Positions 8,706 to 18,227 are shown, counted from the stretch's first letter. The stretch is DNA of 31,209 bases from Chara braunii (GCA_003427395.1 BFEA01001030.1:232053-263261); one strand, 5' to 3'. Translations and numbers: made by a program. The notes: generated from the letters alone by a model not told the origin.

Positions 8706-9965
8706 ATTCCCCAATCGTTTTTTGGCTCTGAAAGGACAGAGTAGCATGTCTGATACAAAGCTCAAGAATTGAAGGTATAAATAGACGTTTGATCAACTTT
8801 GATGGGGAAGACAAGAATCTCATCAGCCTTGGGTTCCTGGTATCTTAGGGTGTTTCAGTCGAAAAGAAGAAGAAAAGCAAAAGAAGAGGGATAAAAAGTT
8901 GTCTTTGAAGGGAAAGGATTATAGCAGATCTAGTCTTTATATCTAAAAAACAGACGGATTTGAAAAGTATAAGTTGCTTTTATTCAGGGATAAGCAGGGG
9001 AAGGTAAGTCTAATAAACAAGTAGGCTTTGATCACACGTAAAGTCTTAGTTGGAGCAACGAGTAAGAGTCCTAAATGAACATATAAAATTATTTTGAAAA
9101 AATTCTTGTATTTTTTCAATCTATTGGTTTGCAACAACAGCAACAGACTAGGTGAATATCATTTCAACATCATATCCGAATTGCGAGAGACGAAGATGAG
9201 CACATGATCTGCCAATAACAGTTTTAATCGAAAATGCCCTATCGAGAAAAATTGATGAATTCCTACCAGAGACATCCAATTTTGAAAATGAGATATCTAC
9301 TAAAAAAATCAGAATCCCGTTTTTCCCCAAGATCTAAGACCTTTCTCAGATCCGGAGCGCCTCTAATTTTTTTTTAATTTTTTTTTTCGAGTTGTTCCCG
9401 GGACTCGATCGGAGATCAACCTGTCAAGTTATGACTGGTTTTACTCCCAAATTTTGGGTTAGCAGATTAGATCTATCTAGGTTGATAGGTCCGATTTAAC
9501 TCGAATCTTTTTCCTTACGACATCCTACTACTTGGATTTGCCTTCAGAGCATAATGATGGTCATTCTACGGCAGTAGAGCGGAACAAAGCAGCGAAATGA
9601 ATTAAAGAGCCACAGTGCGAACAAAAGAAGAGGAGCCTTTTATTTTAACCGAAGGCTTAAACGGGCGACCTGCATTGAAACCGAAGTCTGTATGCAAGAA
9701 GAAGACAAATGCGCTTTACCATTATGGCGGATTATCTTGAATTAAAAGATAGAGAAATCAAAAACAAATTCAACCTTAAAATAGCATAATTTTTCGGTTC
9801 TCTCCTCATCAAGCAAACAGTTAACAGTCTCGACGCAAAATTTTGATCGCCCGACTGCTTATCTTGAGCAGTTAGAGCCGAATTTCCTAGATCAATAACC
9901 AAACGATTCGTCCTTTACCCGTCCAGTCCATACTCTAATTCGAAAGGAATTCTCATCTTTTAAGC
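8706..9965. other. no supported gene; scattered repeat words
   Basis: The sequence is AT-rich without coding evidence. A loose second copy of one stretch exists: ACCTGATCTG...ATAACAGTTT near 8538-8562 resembles ACATGATCTG...ATAACAGTTT near 9200-9224. Confidence 0.55.
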
Positions 9966-9969
9966 CGCC

Positions 9970-10310
9970 GCTTTACCTATTGATCCGGAATCTCACGAAG
10001 TTGTGGAAACAATAAGGAAAAAACTCGACTAATCGATGTGTTTCTGTTCCTTGGTACGGATCGGTCTAGTGCTTCGAATCAGTAGGACTCTATCTCAATC
10101 AGCGGGTTCGCGATCCTACCTTTTTCACGTAATCCCATATCCTCGAGTCGATGAAGAAGAAGACCGATTACTGTAATTAACAGTCTGGAATCTATGTCAA
10201 TCCGGGAGCCACCGATCGACGCAAATTAGTAATTACATTCCTTGGTTCTCCCTGGACGTCACGATTCGGCGTCAAAACCGTTTGAGCGAGCTCCTTCTTC
10301 GAGCGATCAT

Positions 10311-10362
<52 letters not shown>

Positions 10363-10410
10363 AAAAAAAAAAAAATCTGTTTTCTTCCCGTAGCTCAAGA
10401 ATTTTTCCAA
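9970..10410 (+). repeat. ~470-bp tandem duplication, unit A
   Basis: Landmarks shared in order with unit B are GATCCGGAATCTCACGAA, GATCGGT...CTTCGAATCAGTAGG, AATCAGCGGG, AATCCCATATCC, CGATGAAGAAGAAGAC, AATCCGGGAGCCA, CGATCGACG, GAGCTCCTTCTTCGAGCGAT, a GA microsatellite, and then TTTCTTCCCGTAGCTCAAG. The similarity is clearly above 75 per cent by eye. No coding function is seen. Confidence 0.88.
10314..10375. repeat. (AG)n followed by poly(A), in unit A
   Basis: About 22 AG units end in a run of about 18 A. The tract is at the same place within its duplication unit as the longer run in unit B, which lacks the poly(A). Confidence 0.95.
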
Positions 10411-10443
10411 GGAGGGAAGAACAAACCTCATTTCAAGTCGTCA

Positions 10444-10784
10444 CTTCGCCTATCGATCCGGAATCTCACGAAATGAGAAACCAAGGAGGGAAGAAGAAAA
10501 CTCAACTGATCAATGTATTTTCATTCCTTGGTATGGATCGGTTTTGCTTCGAATCAGTAGGGTTCTAACTCAATCAGCGGGACCACGATCCAACCTACCT
10601 TCTTCACGCAATCCCATATCCCTAATCGATGAAGAAGAAGACTAATAGCTGTAAATATCACTCCGGAATTGATGTTAATCCGGGAGCCATCGATCGACGT
10701 CAATTACATACCTTCGTTCTCTCTGGACGTCATGATTCAGCGTCGAAAACGTCTGTGCGAGCTCCTTCTTCGAGCGATCACAAC

Positions 10785-10875
<91 letters not shown>

Positions 10876-10915
10876 TCTGCTTTCTTCCCGTAGCTCAAGG
10901 ATTTCCTCAAGACTT
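10444..10915 (+). repeat. ~470-bp tandem duplication, unit B
   Basis: This is the second copy of the unit at 9970-10410, offset by about 475 bases, with the same order of landmarks and a longer GA run. Sequence beyond both units also shows weak similarity (CCGAAGgCTTAAA near 9650 and CCGAAGaCTTAAA near 11048), so the original duplicated segment may have been longer. Confidence 0.88.
10786..10873. repeat. (GA)n microsatellite in unit B
   Basis: More than 40 GA units with one AAAG interruption. It is homologous in position to the run in unit A. Confidence 0.96.
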
Positions 10916-11149
10916 CAAAACTCTTCGTTCAATTGAAGGCGGAGTCAAACTTCCTTTCCCTGCCTGAATTCCTAGTATCTTTCCAAAATTTGTTGAAGGT
11001 TAGACCTTCGAGTGCCGAGTTAGTTTCTCCCGAATGACCTTTCTACCCGAAGACTTAAAGATAGCAATCTGCGCCCCAATTCCATTCGCCCTACCCCTTT
11101 GAAAAAGCGTTTCCTTCAACTACACCTTGACCCTCGACGTGCATCATCG

Positions 11150-11540
11150 CAGAGGCATCGGACATTGCTCCTCTTCTAATCGAAGGCGCGAACATGAGGT
11201 AAGCAATCCGGCGTCCTCGAAACCAAGCAGATCCTCCCTAATCGAAGAAGTGTCTCCCGCGTCTCATTTCGTAGTGCGTCTACCTCAAGTAGCATCCTTC
11301 ATTCTTTCGAGAACGAGAGCGCAATTTGAGCAACTCGGCGCATCCGAATCTAAGCAGAAACCTTCCAATTGGAAGAAGCGTTCATCAGCGAAGCTGGTCG
11401 AAGCGTGTCTTCACCAGTAGCGTTCCTCTTTCTTTCGAAACCGTGAGCGAGAGCTGAGCAATTCGGCGCACCCGAAATACATCAGCTCTTCCCTCGAATC
11501 AGAAGAAGCACTAGTGGCGCAACACGAAGATTCGTTCTTC
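11150..11540 (+). repeat. three diverged ~125-bp tandem units
   Basis: Units start near 11167, 11291 and 11421. Each has a T/C-rich start, TCGA(A/G), a GCG..GAG-type block, GCAA(T/C)..GGCG, and a later TCGAA/GGAAGAAG block. The sequence GAGCAA(C/T)TCGGCGCA(T/C)CCGAA is shared by the second and third. A 97-residue open frame overlaps but the period is not a multiple of three, so it is not a repeat protein. Confidence 0.7.
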
Positions 11541-12350
11541 GAAGTGCGTTTGCCAAGGGGTCAACGAGCGGTGCCCTTACTGCGGCGCTCTTCCTGGCCC
11601 GCCCGTAGCGCAAAAGGATTTTCTTCCTCAAACGCTCTAACTAAATACTAAATCTATCCCGGTACTTCACTCATACGTTTAGCGACTTGTTTCGAAATCA
11701 GCCCTTGCAGCTACAGTTCTTAGGCAAGGGGTAAGAACCTGGCTTAGCCTAAGTCCAAATTCAGCTTTCTTGCTGAAATACTACTCGAGCAGAACTTCGC
11801 GAGCGCTCATCATTCCGAATCCAGGAGCAAAGCCTAGGTCGTAAAGGACCTTCCTTAGTCGCGTCTTACCTTAAATAGAAATTTGCCACGAACTCTTCCT
11901 TCCCCCTACCCCACCCCCTCCCTTGATTCTAATCCGCCCTTGAATTTCTTTCCACGAATTCCCATGAATCGGGTACTTACCTCCTTCCAGATACAGCCTG
12001 AAGGAAAACACGTTTCGCCGTGCGAAACAGGGAAAAATCTCGAAGTCCAGTACTCACAGCTTGTCGCTCACCTGTGTAGGAACGTGCCACTCAGCTCGGC
12101 GTGTGCGGCAAGCGGAGGAATGGAAAATCAAAGCGTGATGAGTGCTCTTGGCTACTATCCATTTATAGCAAAGAACACTCATCCAGGGACAGTCCCATCG
12201 GAGTTTGCCCCACTTCCAGGCCCTATCCAAGAACCCAGGTGAGACCTCTGATCCTGAACTACAGATTGGGATGCTGAAGTGCCGCCAAAAACTCAACCAA
12301 TTAGAAACTCTGCCCTACGCCTCTTAATCATCGAGTCGACGAGTACCATC
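11541..12350. other. no supported gene; one unassigned ORF
   Basis: An open frame of 119 codons on plus (11883-12242) has a Pro-rich start and no motif that I recognise. Its shadow on minus is as long in part. I do not call it a gene. Confidence 0.45.
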
Positions 12351-12472
12351 GGGCCTCGCTGCACTACTCTCGACATGCACAAAAGACAAAAATATTGGCG
12401 GTGTATCTTTCCATGTTCTTGTGGAAGATTCACTCTCGTTTTGCACGTTTCGAGAGTAGTGCAGCCAGGCCC
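12351..12472. mobile_element. 122-bp MITE, same family, copy 2
   Basis: The left end GGGCCTCGCTGCACTACTCT continues CGA. The reverse complement of the right end reads GGGCCTGGCTGCACTACTCT and also continues CGA. ATC flanks both sides (…CATC before, ATCATC after), consistent with a 3-bp target-site duplication. The terminal repeats match those of the 398-bp element at 1438-1835, and both share TTTTGCACGT just inside the right end. It is non-coding. Confidence 0.9.
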
Positions 12473-12844
12473 ATCATCTGGATTCGAACACAGGGGCCAA
12501 GTCCAACTTATGGCGTGTAGTTCAGGTAGTTCAACGGTGTGACACATATTTGTCCGATAAAAAATTGCCAGAAATGGTTTTCTAGATTTTCTTTTTGTAT
12601 TTCGTTAGCGTAAAAAAAAGTATTCATCTGACAGGGTACGAAGGGTGGGTGACGATGAGAAAGGGAGGCACAACTACTGGCAGGTCTCGGTCTTTGTGTT
12701 AGCCAGACCCCCACTGGCGGCCCCAACCCTATACCCTAACCATTAGGGGCAAGGGGCAACATGAAATTTCCCCTTCACAGAGAGAGGAAAACTATGCTTG
12801 CAGGGGTCCCCTCTAGATAGTCTTAGGAGTAGGTAGTGGAAGGT
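12473..12844. other. no supported gene
   Basis: No coding evidence is seen. A single CCCTATACCCTAACC-like stretch at about 12727 is too short to be telomeric. Confidence 0.55.
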
Positions 12845-12860
12845 AAAAAAAAAAAAGTTG

Positions 12861-12891
<31 letters not shown>

Positions 12892-12920
12892 AAAAAAAAA
12901 AAAAAAAAAAAAAAAAAAAA
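12845..12920. repeat. long interrupted poly(A)
   Basis: About 75 bases are nearly all A with GTTG and CC interruptions. It could be the tail of a retroposed copy on plus, but the sequence before it is not recognisable. Confidence 0.9.
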
Positions 12921-13432
12921 CAATCGCCGGCCTTTCCGCAGTCGAGAAGCCAGTGGCTGCAGAGCGGCGTCGGGCCTCATTCCACCCATCATCCTTGACG
13001 TATCACGCGTGTTGCATCGGTGACGTCATTCTGCGTAGTGAATGTGGCCTTGTATATGGTCGTGGACCTTGTAAAATTGCTGCAGCCAAATGAGTGAACC
13101 TGTCCGTAGCATTGGGAGTGGGCAACCTTTTGTCATTTGTCGTGTGCCAAGTCCTCTTCTTGCGCAATATTCATATTCCCTCTGAATGAGGGTGTGGGCG
13201 CACGTCAGTTGGAACTTACTACTTTCAATACAAAGGCCCTATGTGTATAGACAAAGTCCTCATTTTCCCCTCAGGCATTTGCCGCGCATTGCTCATGGTT
13301 AGGGCCAGCGCCGAAGTTATGGTTTGTGGAGGGGTAGGGGTCCCAATTTAGACGACAATAGGGGTTTAGTTAAGGGCGCCCTTTGGTGTGACCAATCTTT
13401 GGTGTTGTTGCTGTCCCCTTCTACCCTTCGTG

Positions 13433-14091
13433 ATGGCCAGGAACAGCAAGGTGAAGTTTGAAGACATCATCCCCATCCTTGAGTGTGCACAGAAGTTGGC
13501 GGAGGATGCTTTGCGTGCTTTCGATGCAGTTTGGAGTGGAGGTTCCAATGCAAGGAAGCATGGAATGCGGCAGTCGACGTCGTTGTCAAAGAAAGAGAGA
13601 GAGAGAGTTGCGAAAAGGCGTCGAAAGGGCATCGTTTGGCAATGGCCTCCAGTTATAACAGCGACTGGAGTGCTACATCGTAATTCTCCTCGGTGGTGGG
13701 TTATGAGGAGGACGGGGGGCCGTGAAAAGACCTCGAGATAGTGGATGACGCTGAGAAAGACTATTATGTTTCCCTTCTCCGTATGCGGCGATCTACCTTC
13801 AATCGCCTCCTCCGTGCCCTTGAACCGTATCTCGTGAAGAAGGTGACGAAGTGGAGAGCACTGTTGTGTCCTGCCCAGGTTTTGGCATACGCATTGCATA
13901 GATGGGCTCACGGTGACTCTCATCGACACAGTACATCTTCGTATGGCATGGGAAAAACAAGCGGGCTGCGTGTTGTGCGTGATGTTGCGGTCACTCTCGT
14001 TCACTGTTTTCCAACAACTGTCCGCTTCGGGTCTCACAAAGCCCGTCATGATGTTATGCAGAAGTTTGTTGCGCTCGGATTCCCGAACTGA
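13433..14091 (+). pseudogene. PIF/Harbinger-type transposase, N-terminal part, truncated
   Basis: Two frames join. 13433-13741 has a basic region with SLSKKERERVAKRRRKG and ends in RWWVMRRTGG. 13741-14091 begins VDDAEKDYYVSLLRMRRSTF and continues with LLCPAQVLAYALHRWAHGDS, SSYGMGKTSGLRVVRDVA and KFVALGFPN. This is the region upstream of the DDE domain (DDE_Tnp_4 type) in Harbinger transposases, which nick and join DNA at their terminal repeats. A frameshift near 13725-13745 splits it. The frame stops at GFPN, exactly before the block that would carry the first catalytic Asp, and the following sequence is unrelated. The catalytic domain is therefore absent. Charophyte genomes carry very similar families, from memory. 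Confidence 0.85.
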
Positions 14092-14320
14092 CGAATTACG
14101 CGACAACACTCCTAGTCCCTTAGTGGCAGCCCCATAACCTTTCAAGGCGGAAATCGGTAATGTGTCGCGCGCGGGACTTAGTATAAGACCGCGCAGCCAT
14201 AAGGGTTATTCATATCGACTCGCAATGTAAATGTACACAAGCGGTCGCAATGGTGGCGTACTATGTAGTACCCATACTCATGCGGTCCTCGTTGGTCTCG
14301 AGGGTCTCATTCGTGTGAAA
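14063..14320 (+). repeat. 262-bp tandem duplication, unit 1
   Basis: This starts inside the last ~25 bases of the truncated transposase frame. Shared with unit 2 are TTACGCGACAACACTCCTAG, CATAACCTTTC.AGGCGGAA, CTTAGTATAAGACCGCGC, CACAAGCGGTCGCAATGGTG and TACTATGTAGTACCCATACT. Identity is high, with scattered substitutions. Confidence 0.95.
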
Positions 14321-14323
14321 AAA

Positions 14324-14578
14324 AAGCTTTCTGCGTTCGGATTCCTGAACAACACCAGACAAATTACGCGACAACACTCCTAGTCCCTTAGTGGCCGCCC
14401 CATAACCTTTCGAGGCGGAAATCGGCTAGGTGTCGCGCGCAGGACTTAGTATAAGACCGCGCGACCATAAGGGTTACTCATATCGATTCGCAATGTAAAT
14501 GTTCACAAGCGGTCGCAATGGTGGCGTACTATGTAGTACCCATACTCATGCGGTCCGCGTTGGTCTCGAGGGTCGCAT
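14324..14578 (+). repeat. 262-bp tandem duplication, unit 2
   Basis: This is the second copy, offset by 262 bases. It contains the same transposase-tail stretch (TGCGTTCGGATTCCTGAAC), so the duplication happened after the transposase was truncated. A weaker third resemblance (TCGCGCGCAAGACTT...GGCGATG) is visible near 14986-15050. Confidence 0.95.
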
Positions 14579-15082
14579 TCGACACTCAAGTGTCGGCTAA
14601 CACGCGCCTTGAGGGTTAATCTCTCGACGTTGGACAACCGCCAAGTGCGGTTGGAAACCACACCCTCTTCTGCACCCTGCGGAGAGCGGGTGGTACACAG
14701 GTTCGTACCTGTGGTGATGACCCTCTCTTATCGCCCCGGAGACCAGCTCCTTCTCCTAGGGCTTTGAAGCGGGTCAAGGGGTTTGACTTTGACGACCTCC
14801 ACGGACTACAACGTCGAACCATAATAACTCTAAAAAACAAAAATAGGACGGAGACCTCCCTGCCCAAAAATTACAACCTTGGGTAACCTTTCTGATTGAC
14901 ACCAACGGCCTATACTGACCCCGCACACGCATGCATATGTACGAATTCCTTAATCCCATAACTCTAGACACTAGGACGACGAAACGTCGCGCGCAAGACT
15001 TTGATATAAAGTTGCGTGGTTGCAAGTCTTTCCTACACCAACTGGCGATGCTATTCATTCACGGTAATCACAGTTTCGGCCT
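14579..15082. other. no gene; short palindromes
   Basis: Small perfect inverted repeats follow the duplication: GACACT/AGTGTC near 14580-14594 and CAACCGC/GCGGTTG near 14635-14655. No coding region is supported. Confidence 0.6.
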
Positions 15083-15160
15083 CGCGATATTGAATGGCTG
15101 AAGGAATATGTCGTGAGGGGCTACCCTTCACGATATTGGACGGCTGAAGGACATGCCGTT
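15083..15160 (+). repeat. 45-bp direct repeat, two copies
   Basis: CGATATTGAATGGCTGAAGG and CGATATTGGACGGCTGAAGG start 45 bases apart, each followed by a related ~10-base stretch (ATATGTCGT, ACATGCCGT). Confidence 0.85.
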
Positions 15161-15299
15161 CAACGCTCGCGACATTTCTGCCCTTAGGGTTGGGTGTCTC
15201 GACGGGCAGGGCAGATATGCTCTGCACGAGGGAAGGTCCCTTCTCTGCAGAGTCTAGGGCCTGGGGTGTCCTGGACAAGGACCTCGAATCCAGACCCAG

Positions 15300-16117
15300 G
15301 ACTAACGTCCGACTAAGAAATCCCTAAAAAGCACACTGTGATATAAAGGGGGGTTTCTTTCCTCTCTCGACCCCAACCTTGATTTTTACCCTTAGGCGAG
15401 GCTCGCTTAGGCCATACAAACACTCAATATAAATACACACATATATATAGGAGGGTAAGTATGTGACGATCACTTCTCACAGTCATAGTGAGATTCCTCA
15501 CAACCATATGTATACGAGTGATCGTAGGCAGTCAAATCCAAAATTGGAATCACAGAATATACCTGCAATCACATCAAGGAGTCAAACAAAAGCGCATGCA
15601 CTACACGAAGTCAACCCCAACCACTCTCTATACTCATACCCCTCGCTTTCGCCATGCAAACCCCAACCTCTTGTCCAACCAACCATAATTAAATACTCAA
15701 CACCTTTGTTAAATGGCCATTCAATAAAAGTCCGGGTGAAACCTTAACAAAACAATAAAATCACCAAGGCTAAAACCTTTTTAGGTTGAGCATTGAGGAC
15801 GAATTGGAATTGAGTCATAAACCGACGAATCGGCAACCGACCTGTTATCGGTGATAATAGAAAATGATCCTCAAGGGATCAAGCTAAATCTAGTCTAAGT
15901 CCTGAATCGAAACGATCACGACGACCTGTAACACAAGACAGGTCAATGCCGAGGATTAGACCTATGAGTCCATGGGGAATAAGTTCCATAGCATGATCTC
16001 ACTCAAATCATCCTATTTAACTAAGCCTAGGTCTACCTCTAAGCAAGAGTCAGCGAAAAAGGTAGACCTTTGGCAGAATCTCCTCTATACAGAGTGGGTT
16101 GCCAAAATTGCCACCTG
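15300..16117. other. no supported gene; AT-rich
   Basis: Two overlapping open frames at 15463-15747 have no recognisable content. The style of the sequence changes here to an AT-rich one that continues to about 17.7 kb, suggesting one large insertion, perhaps retrotransposon LTR or untranslated sequence. Confidence 0.5.
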
Positions 16118-16460
16118 TCAAAATATAATCTAATTTTCCTAATATTAAGAAGATTTCAGCAGCGCTTCCCATAGGAAAAGTGTCTTTTCAGAATTTATAT
16201 AAGTCCAAATATGAAAACAAAAATAGTCTTTGACTGCCCAAAGTCAAATTTTATCTAACTCCCTGAATTAGCAAAAATTTGGGCAACACTCCCTTTAAGA
16301 AAGGAGACTTCTTACTAGGCCATGTATGAAAGTCAGACAAGTTTGAACTTTGGGAAACCAAACTTTGACTAACTCCTTGCATTTGCAGAAATTTCGGCAG
16401 CGCTTCCCATAGGGAAAGTGACTTACCAAGATTTATACAAGCCCAAGTACAATAAATGAT
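16118..16460 (+). repeat. three diverged ~115-125-bp units with internal hairpin
   Basis: Aligned points are TTTCAGCAGCGCTTCCC (16154), TTTGGGCAACACTCCC (16278) and TTTCGGCAGCGCTTCCC (16392). Each unit continues into a short hairpin (for example TTCCC-ATA-GGGAA in unit 3, CTCCcTTT-AAG-AAAGGAG in unit 2) and then a ..TTTATA.AAG(T/C)CC-type end. The loop-proximal arms change between units but remain complementary. Confidence 0.8.
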
Positions 16461-16724
16461 TTCAGAAAATGCAAAAAAATTGATCTAAGTAAAAAAAATA
16501 TCACAGAAAATGCAAGAATTGAATCTAGCTCCTATCGCTCTAGCACGTGGCGAGCCACTAATCGACTACCTATCAAGCTGAAACTTAGACTAGGCAGTAA
16601 TCTCACTCAGCCACATGCACGCCAAACCACAAAGGTAAGTACCCTCACCAACCCAAATTACCTTTGACAAACAATAGGTCATGGTCTCTCAATGATTTGA
16701 CCATTTATACCCCGCTTACATAGG

Positions 16725-17566
16725 GCACTGAGTTTGATCATTTGTCTTAGAAGCAATGCCAACTCCTTGCCTTAGTTATACACGAACAGGTTGCACAACT
16801 ACTTCTCGCTTCTTTGGGCATATCACTAACCCATTCGTCTTAGAAACTATGCTTAGTCGCCCTGAATTGTTTAAATAACCAAGTTATATATACTTCTCTG
16901 AACTTCATCTTTGAAAGTGAGCGTAAGGCTGAGCCATTCGTCTTAGAAAGAATGCTCAGTCTGCCCAAATTACCTTCAGTTATAACTCTTAGTTGTACTC
17001 TCTTTATTTGTAATAAGACTATAGTCAGACCATCCGTCTTAGAAACAATGTCTGGCTAGCCTTGTTCTCATATATATATATATATATATATAACATTATA
17101 GAGAATCATATTCCTTTGTTCTTATTATAGTCCTGTGGCCTCAGACTTAGACCATTCATCTTAGAAACAATGCTTAGTCCTTTGACATGAACTTTCCCTC
17201 AGAACAAAACAATCAAAAAAAAAGTTGAGCCATTCGTTTTAGAAACAATGCTCAATCCATTTTCTCTCAATACTAAAAAAAAGTAGAGTACCCTGGGTCA
17301 AGACCCAGAGACCGTTCAGAAACCACCCAAAAATAAACAACGACCAGACCATTCATCTTAGAAACAATGTCTGACCCTCAAGATTCAAGCAATCAATAAT
17401 ACCTCTCAAAATAAGTAGTCAGGTCATTCATCTTAGAAACAATGTCTGACATAATTAAATAAACACAGCGACCAAGTCATTCGTCTTAGAAACAATGCTT
17501 GGCCCTTCAGAAAACAGAACAAAACATAGCAGTCAGACCACTCGTCTTAGAAACAATGTCTGACCC
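16725..17566 (+). repeat. array of ten covarying hairpins around CATTCGTCTTAGAAACAATG
   Basis: Cores lie at 16739, 16832, 16935, 17031, 17153, 17231, 17350, 17425, 17478 and 17539 (20 bases each, 16-20 matching the consensus), spaced 53-122 bases. Flanks differ between copies but pair within each: AGTT/AACT, ACTAA/TTAGT, CTGAG/CTCAG, TAGTCAGA/TCTGGCTA, GACTTAG/CTTAGTC (one mismatch), GTTGAG/CTCAAT, CAGA/TCTG, GTCAGG/TCTGAC, CCAAG/CTTGG, GTCAGA/TCTGAC. Several include G.U-type pairs. An inner CAT(T)/(A)ATG stem closes a conserved loop GTCTTAGAAA, and one to three unpaired bases, usually a single C or T, sit between inner and outer stems on the 5' side. Spacing is irregular and not in multiples of three, so this is not coding and not a CRISPR array. 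The function is unknown. Confidence 0.92.
17071..17091. repeat. short (AT)n microsatellite
   Basis: About ten AT units between hairpin copies 4 and 5. Confidence 0.93.
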
Positions 17567-17710
17567 TATAAGACCCGTTCACGCACAAACAAAACTGCCT
17601 TCCTCCCAACCTTCCCCCTAATGCAAACCCCTTATTACAATCTGCTTTGAGACAAACAAAGAACTGAGACTGCAATTTATACATATATTCCTTTACTTAC
17701 TCTGGTTTAT

Positions 17711-18045
17711 ATAACAGCCATTTCGTCAAAACGAACATATTATATTTTTTGAACGAAATCAAAACTGACTTTTCTTGCCAAAATCCAGTCGGAATTTTTG
17801 GCTCTTAGGGGATCCGGCGTTCCCAAAATGCCGGACCCCCTACATGTATCTGGTCTATGCTTGAGATCAGATTAAAAAAAAAAAAAATGGTCTCAAGCAC
17901 AGACCAGATACATGTAGGGGGTCCGTCGTTTTGGGAATGCCGGATCCCCAGGAGCCAAAAATTCCGACCGGATTTTGGCAAAAAAAGTCAGTTTTGATTT
18001 CGTTCAAAAAATATAAAATGTCCGTTTTGACGAAATGGCTGTTAT
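17711..18045. mobile_element. 335-bp foldback element (near-perfect long inverted repeat)
   Basis: The two halves, each about 155 bases, are reverse complements with few differences. Ends are ATAACAGCCATTTCGTC and its complement, and a spacer of about 25 bases including an A-run lies near 17866-17890. It contains no ORF. A transcript would fold into one long hairpin, a typical source of small RNAs and a typical MITE structure. A convincing target-site duplication is not visible; AT on both sides of AACAGCC is the best candidate. Confidence 0.93.
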
Positions 18046-18173
18046 GTCCTGAAAGTCAAACTTAAAGTCAAAGTTGGGCAGCATACAATACACTCAGTCA
18101 ATACATAGGGTGTTGTACAGATAGGGGCTATACTGGGCTTATAAGGGAAAGTCAAATATTACCTGTTTGTTTC
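18046..18173. other. spacer, nothing seen
   Basis: Short AT-rich stretch between the foldback element and the hairpin series. Confidence 0.5.
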
Positions 18174-18205
18174 CTGCCGTCGGAACTCCTCCTGAGTTCC
18201 GGCAG
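18174..18205. repeat. strong hairpin 1 of the 18.2-18.6 kb series
   Basis: CTGCC (18174-18178) and GGAACTC (18182-18188) pair with GAGTTCC (18194-18200) and GGCAG (18201-18205). This gives twelve pairs with a 3-base bulge and a 5-base loop. Confidence 0.85.
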
Positions 18206-18227
18206 AGCTCCCACTATCGAGCGCATC

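Noticed and set aside
8780-8830. Third hammerhead on minus from GCTGATGAGA
   Set aside because: No GAAA follows at stem II distance, and no stem II forms.
11375-11400. Hammerhead on minus from GCTGATGAACG
   Set aside because: There is no GAAA after a plausible stem II.
12478-12500. tRNA on minus from GTTCGAATCC
   Set aside because: The neighbouring bases do not form a 5-bp T stem, and no other arms are found. The MITE borders it directly.
12725-12750. Telomere repeat from CCCTATACCCTAACC
   Set aside because: Only one or two imperfect units.
13366-14145. 259-codon minus-strand frame
   Set aside because: It is longer than the plus frames, but the plus strand carries clear transposase motifs, so this is the shadow of that gene.
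16725-17566. CRISPR array reading of the repeated 20-base motif
   Set aside because: Spacing is irregular (53-122), repeats are imperfect, each repeat has its own complementary arms, and the setting is eukaryotic.
16725-17566. Iron-responsive-element reading of the bulged-C hairpins
   Set aside because: A bulged C below a short upper stem recalls an IRE, but the loop lacks the CAGUGN sequence and is too long.
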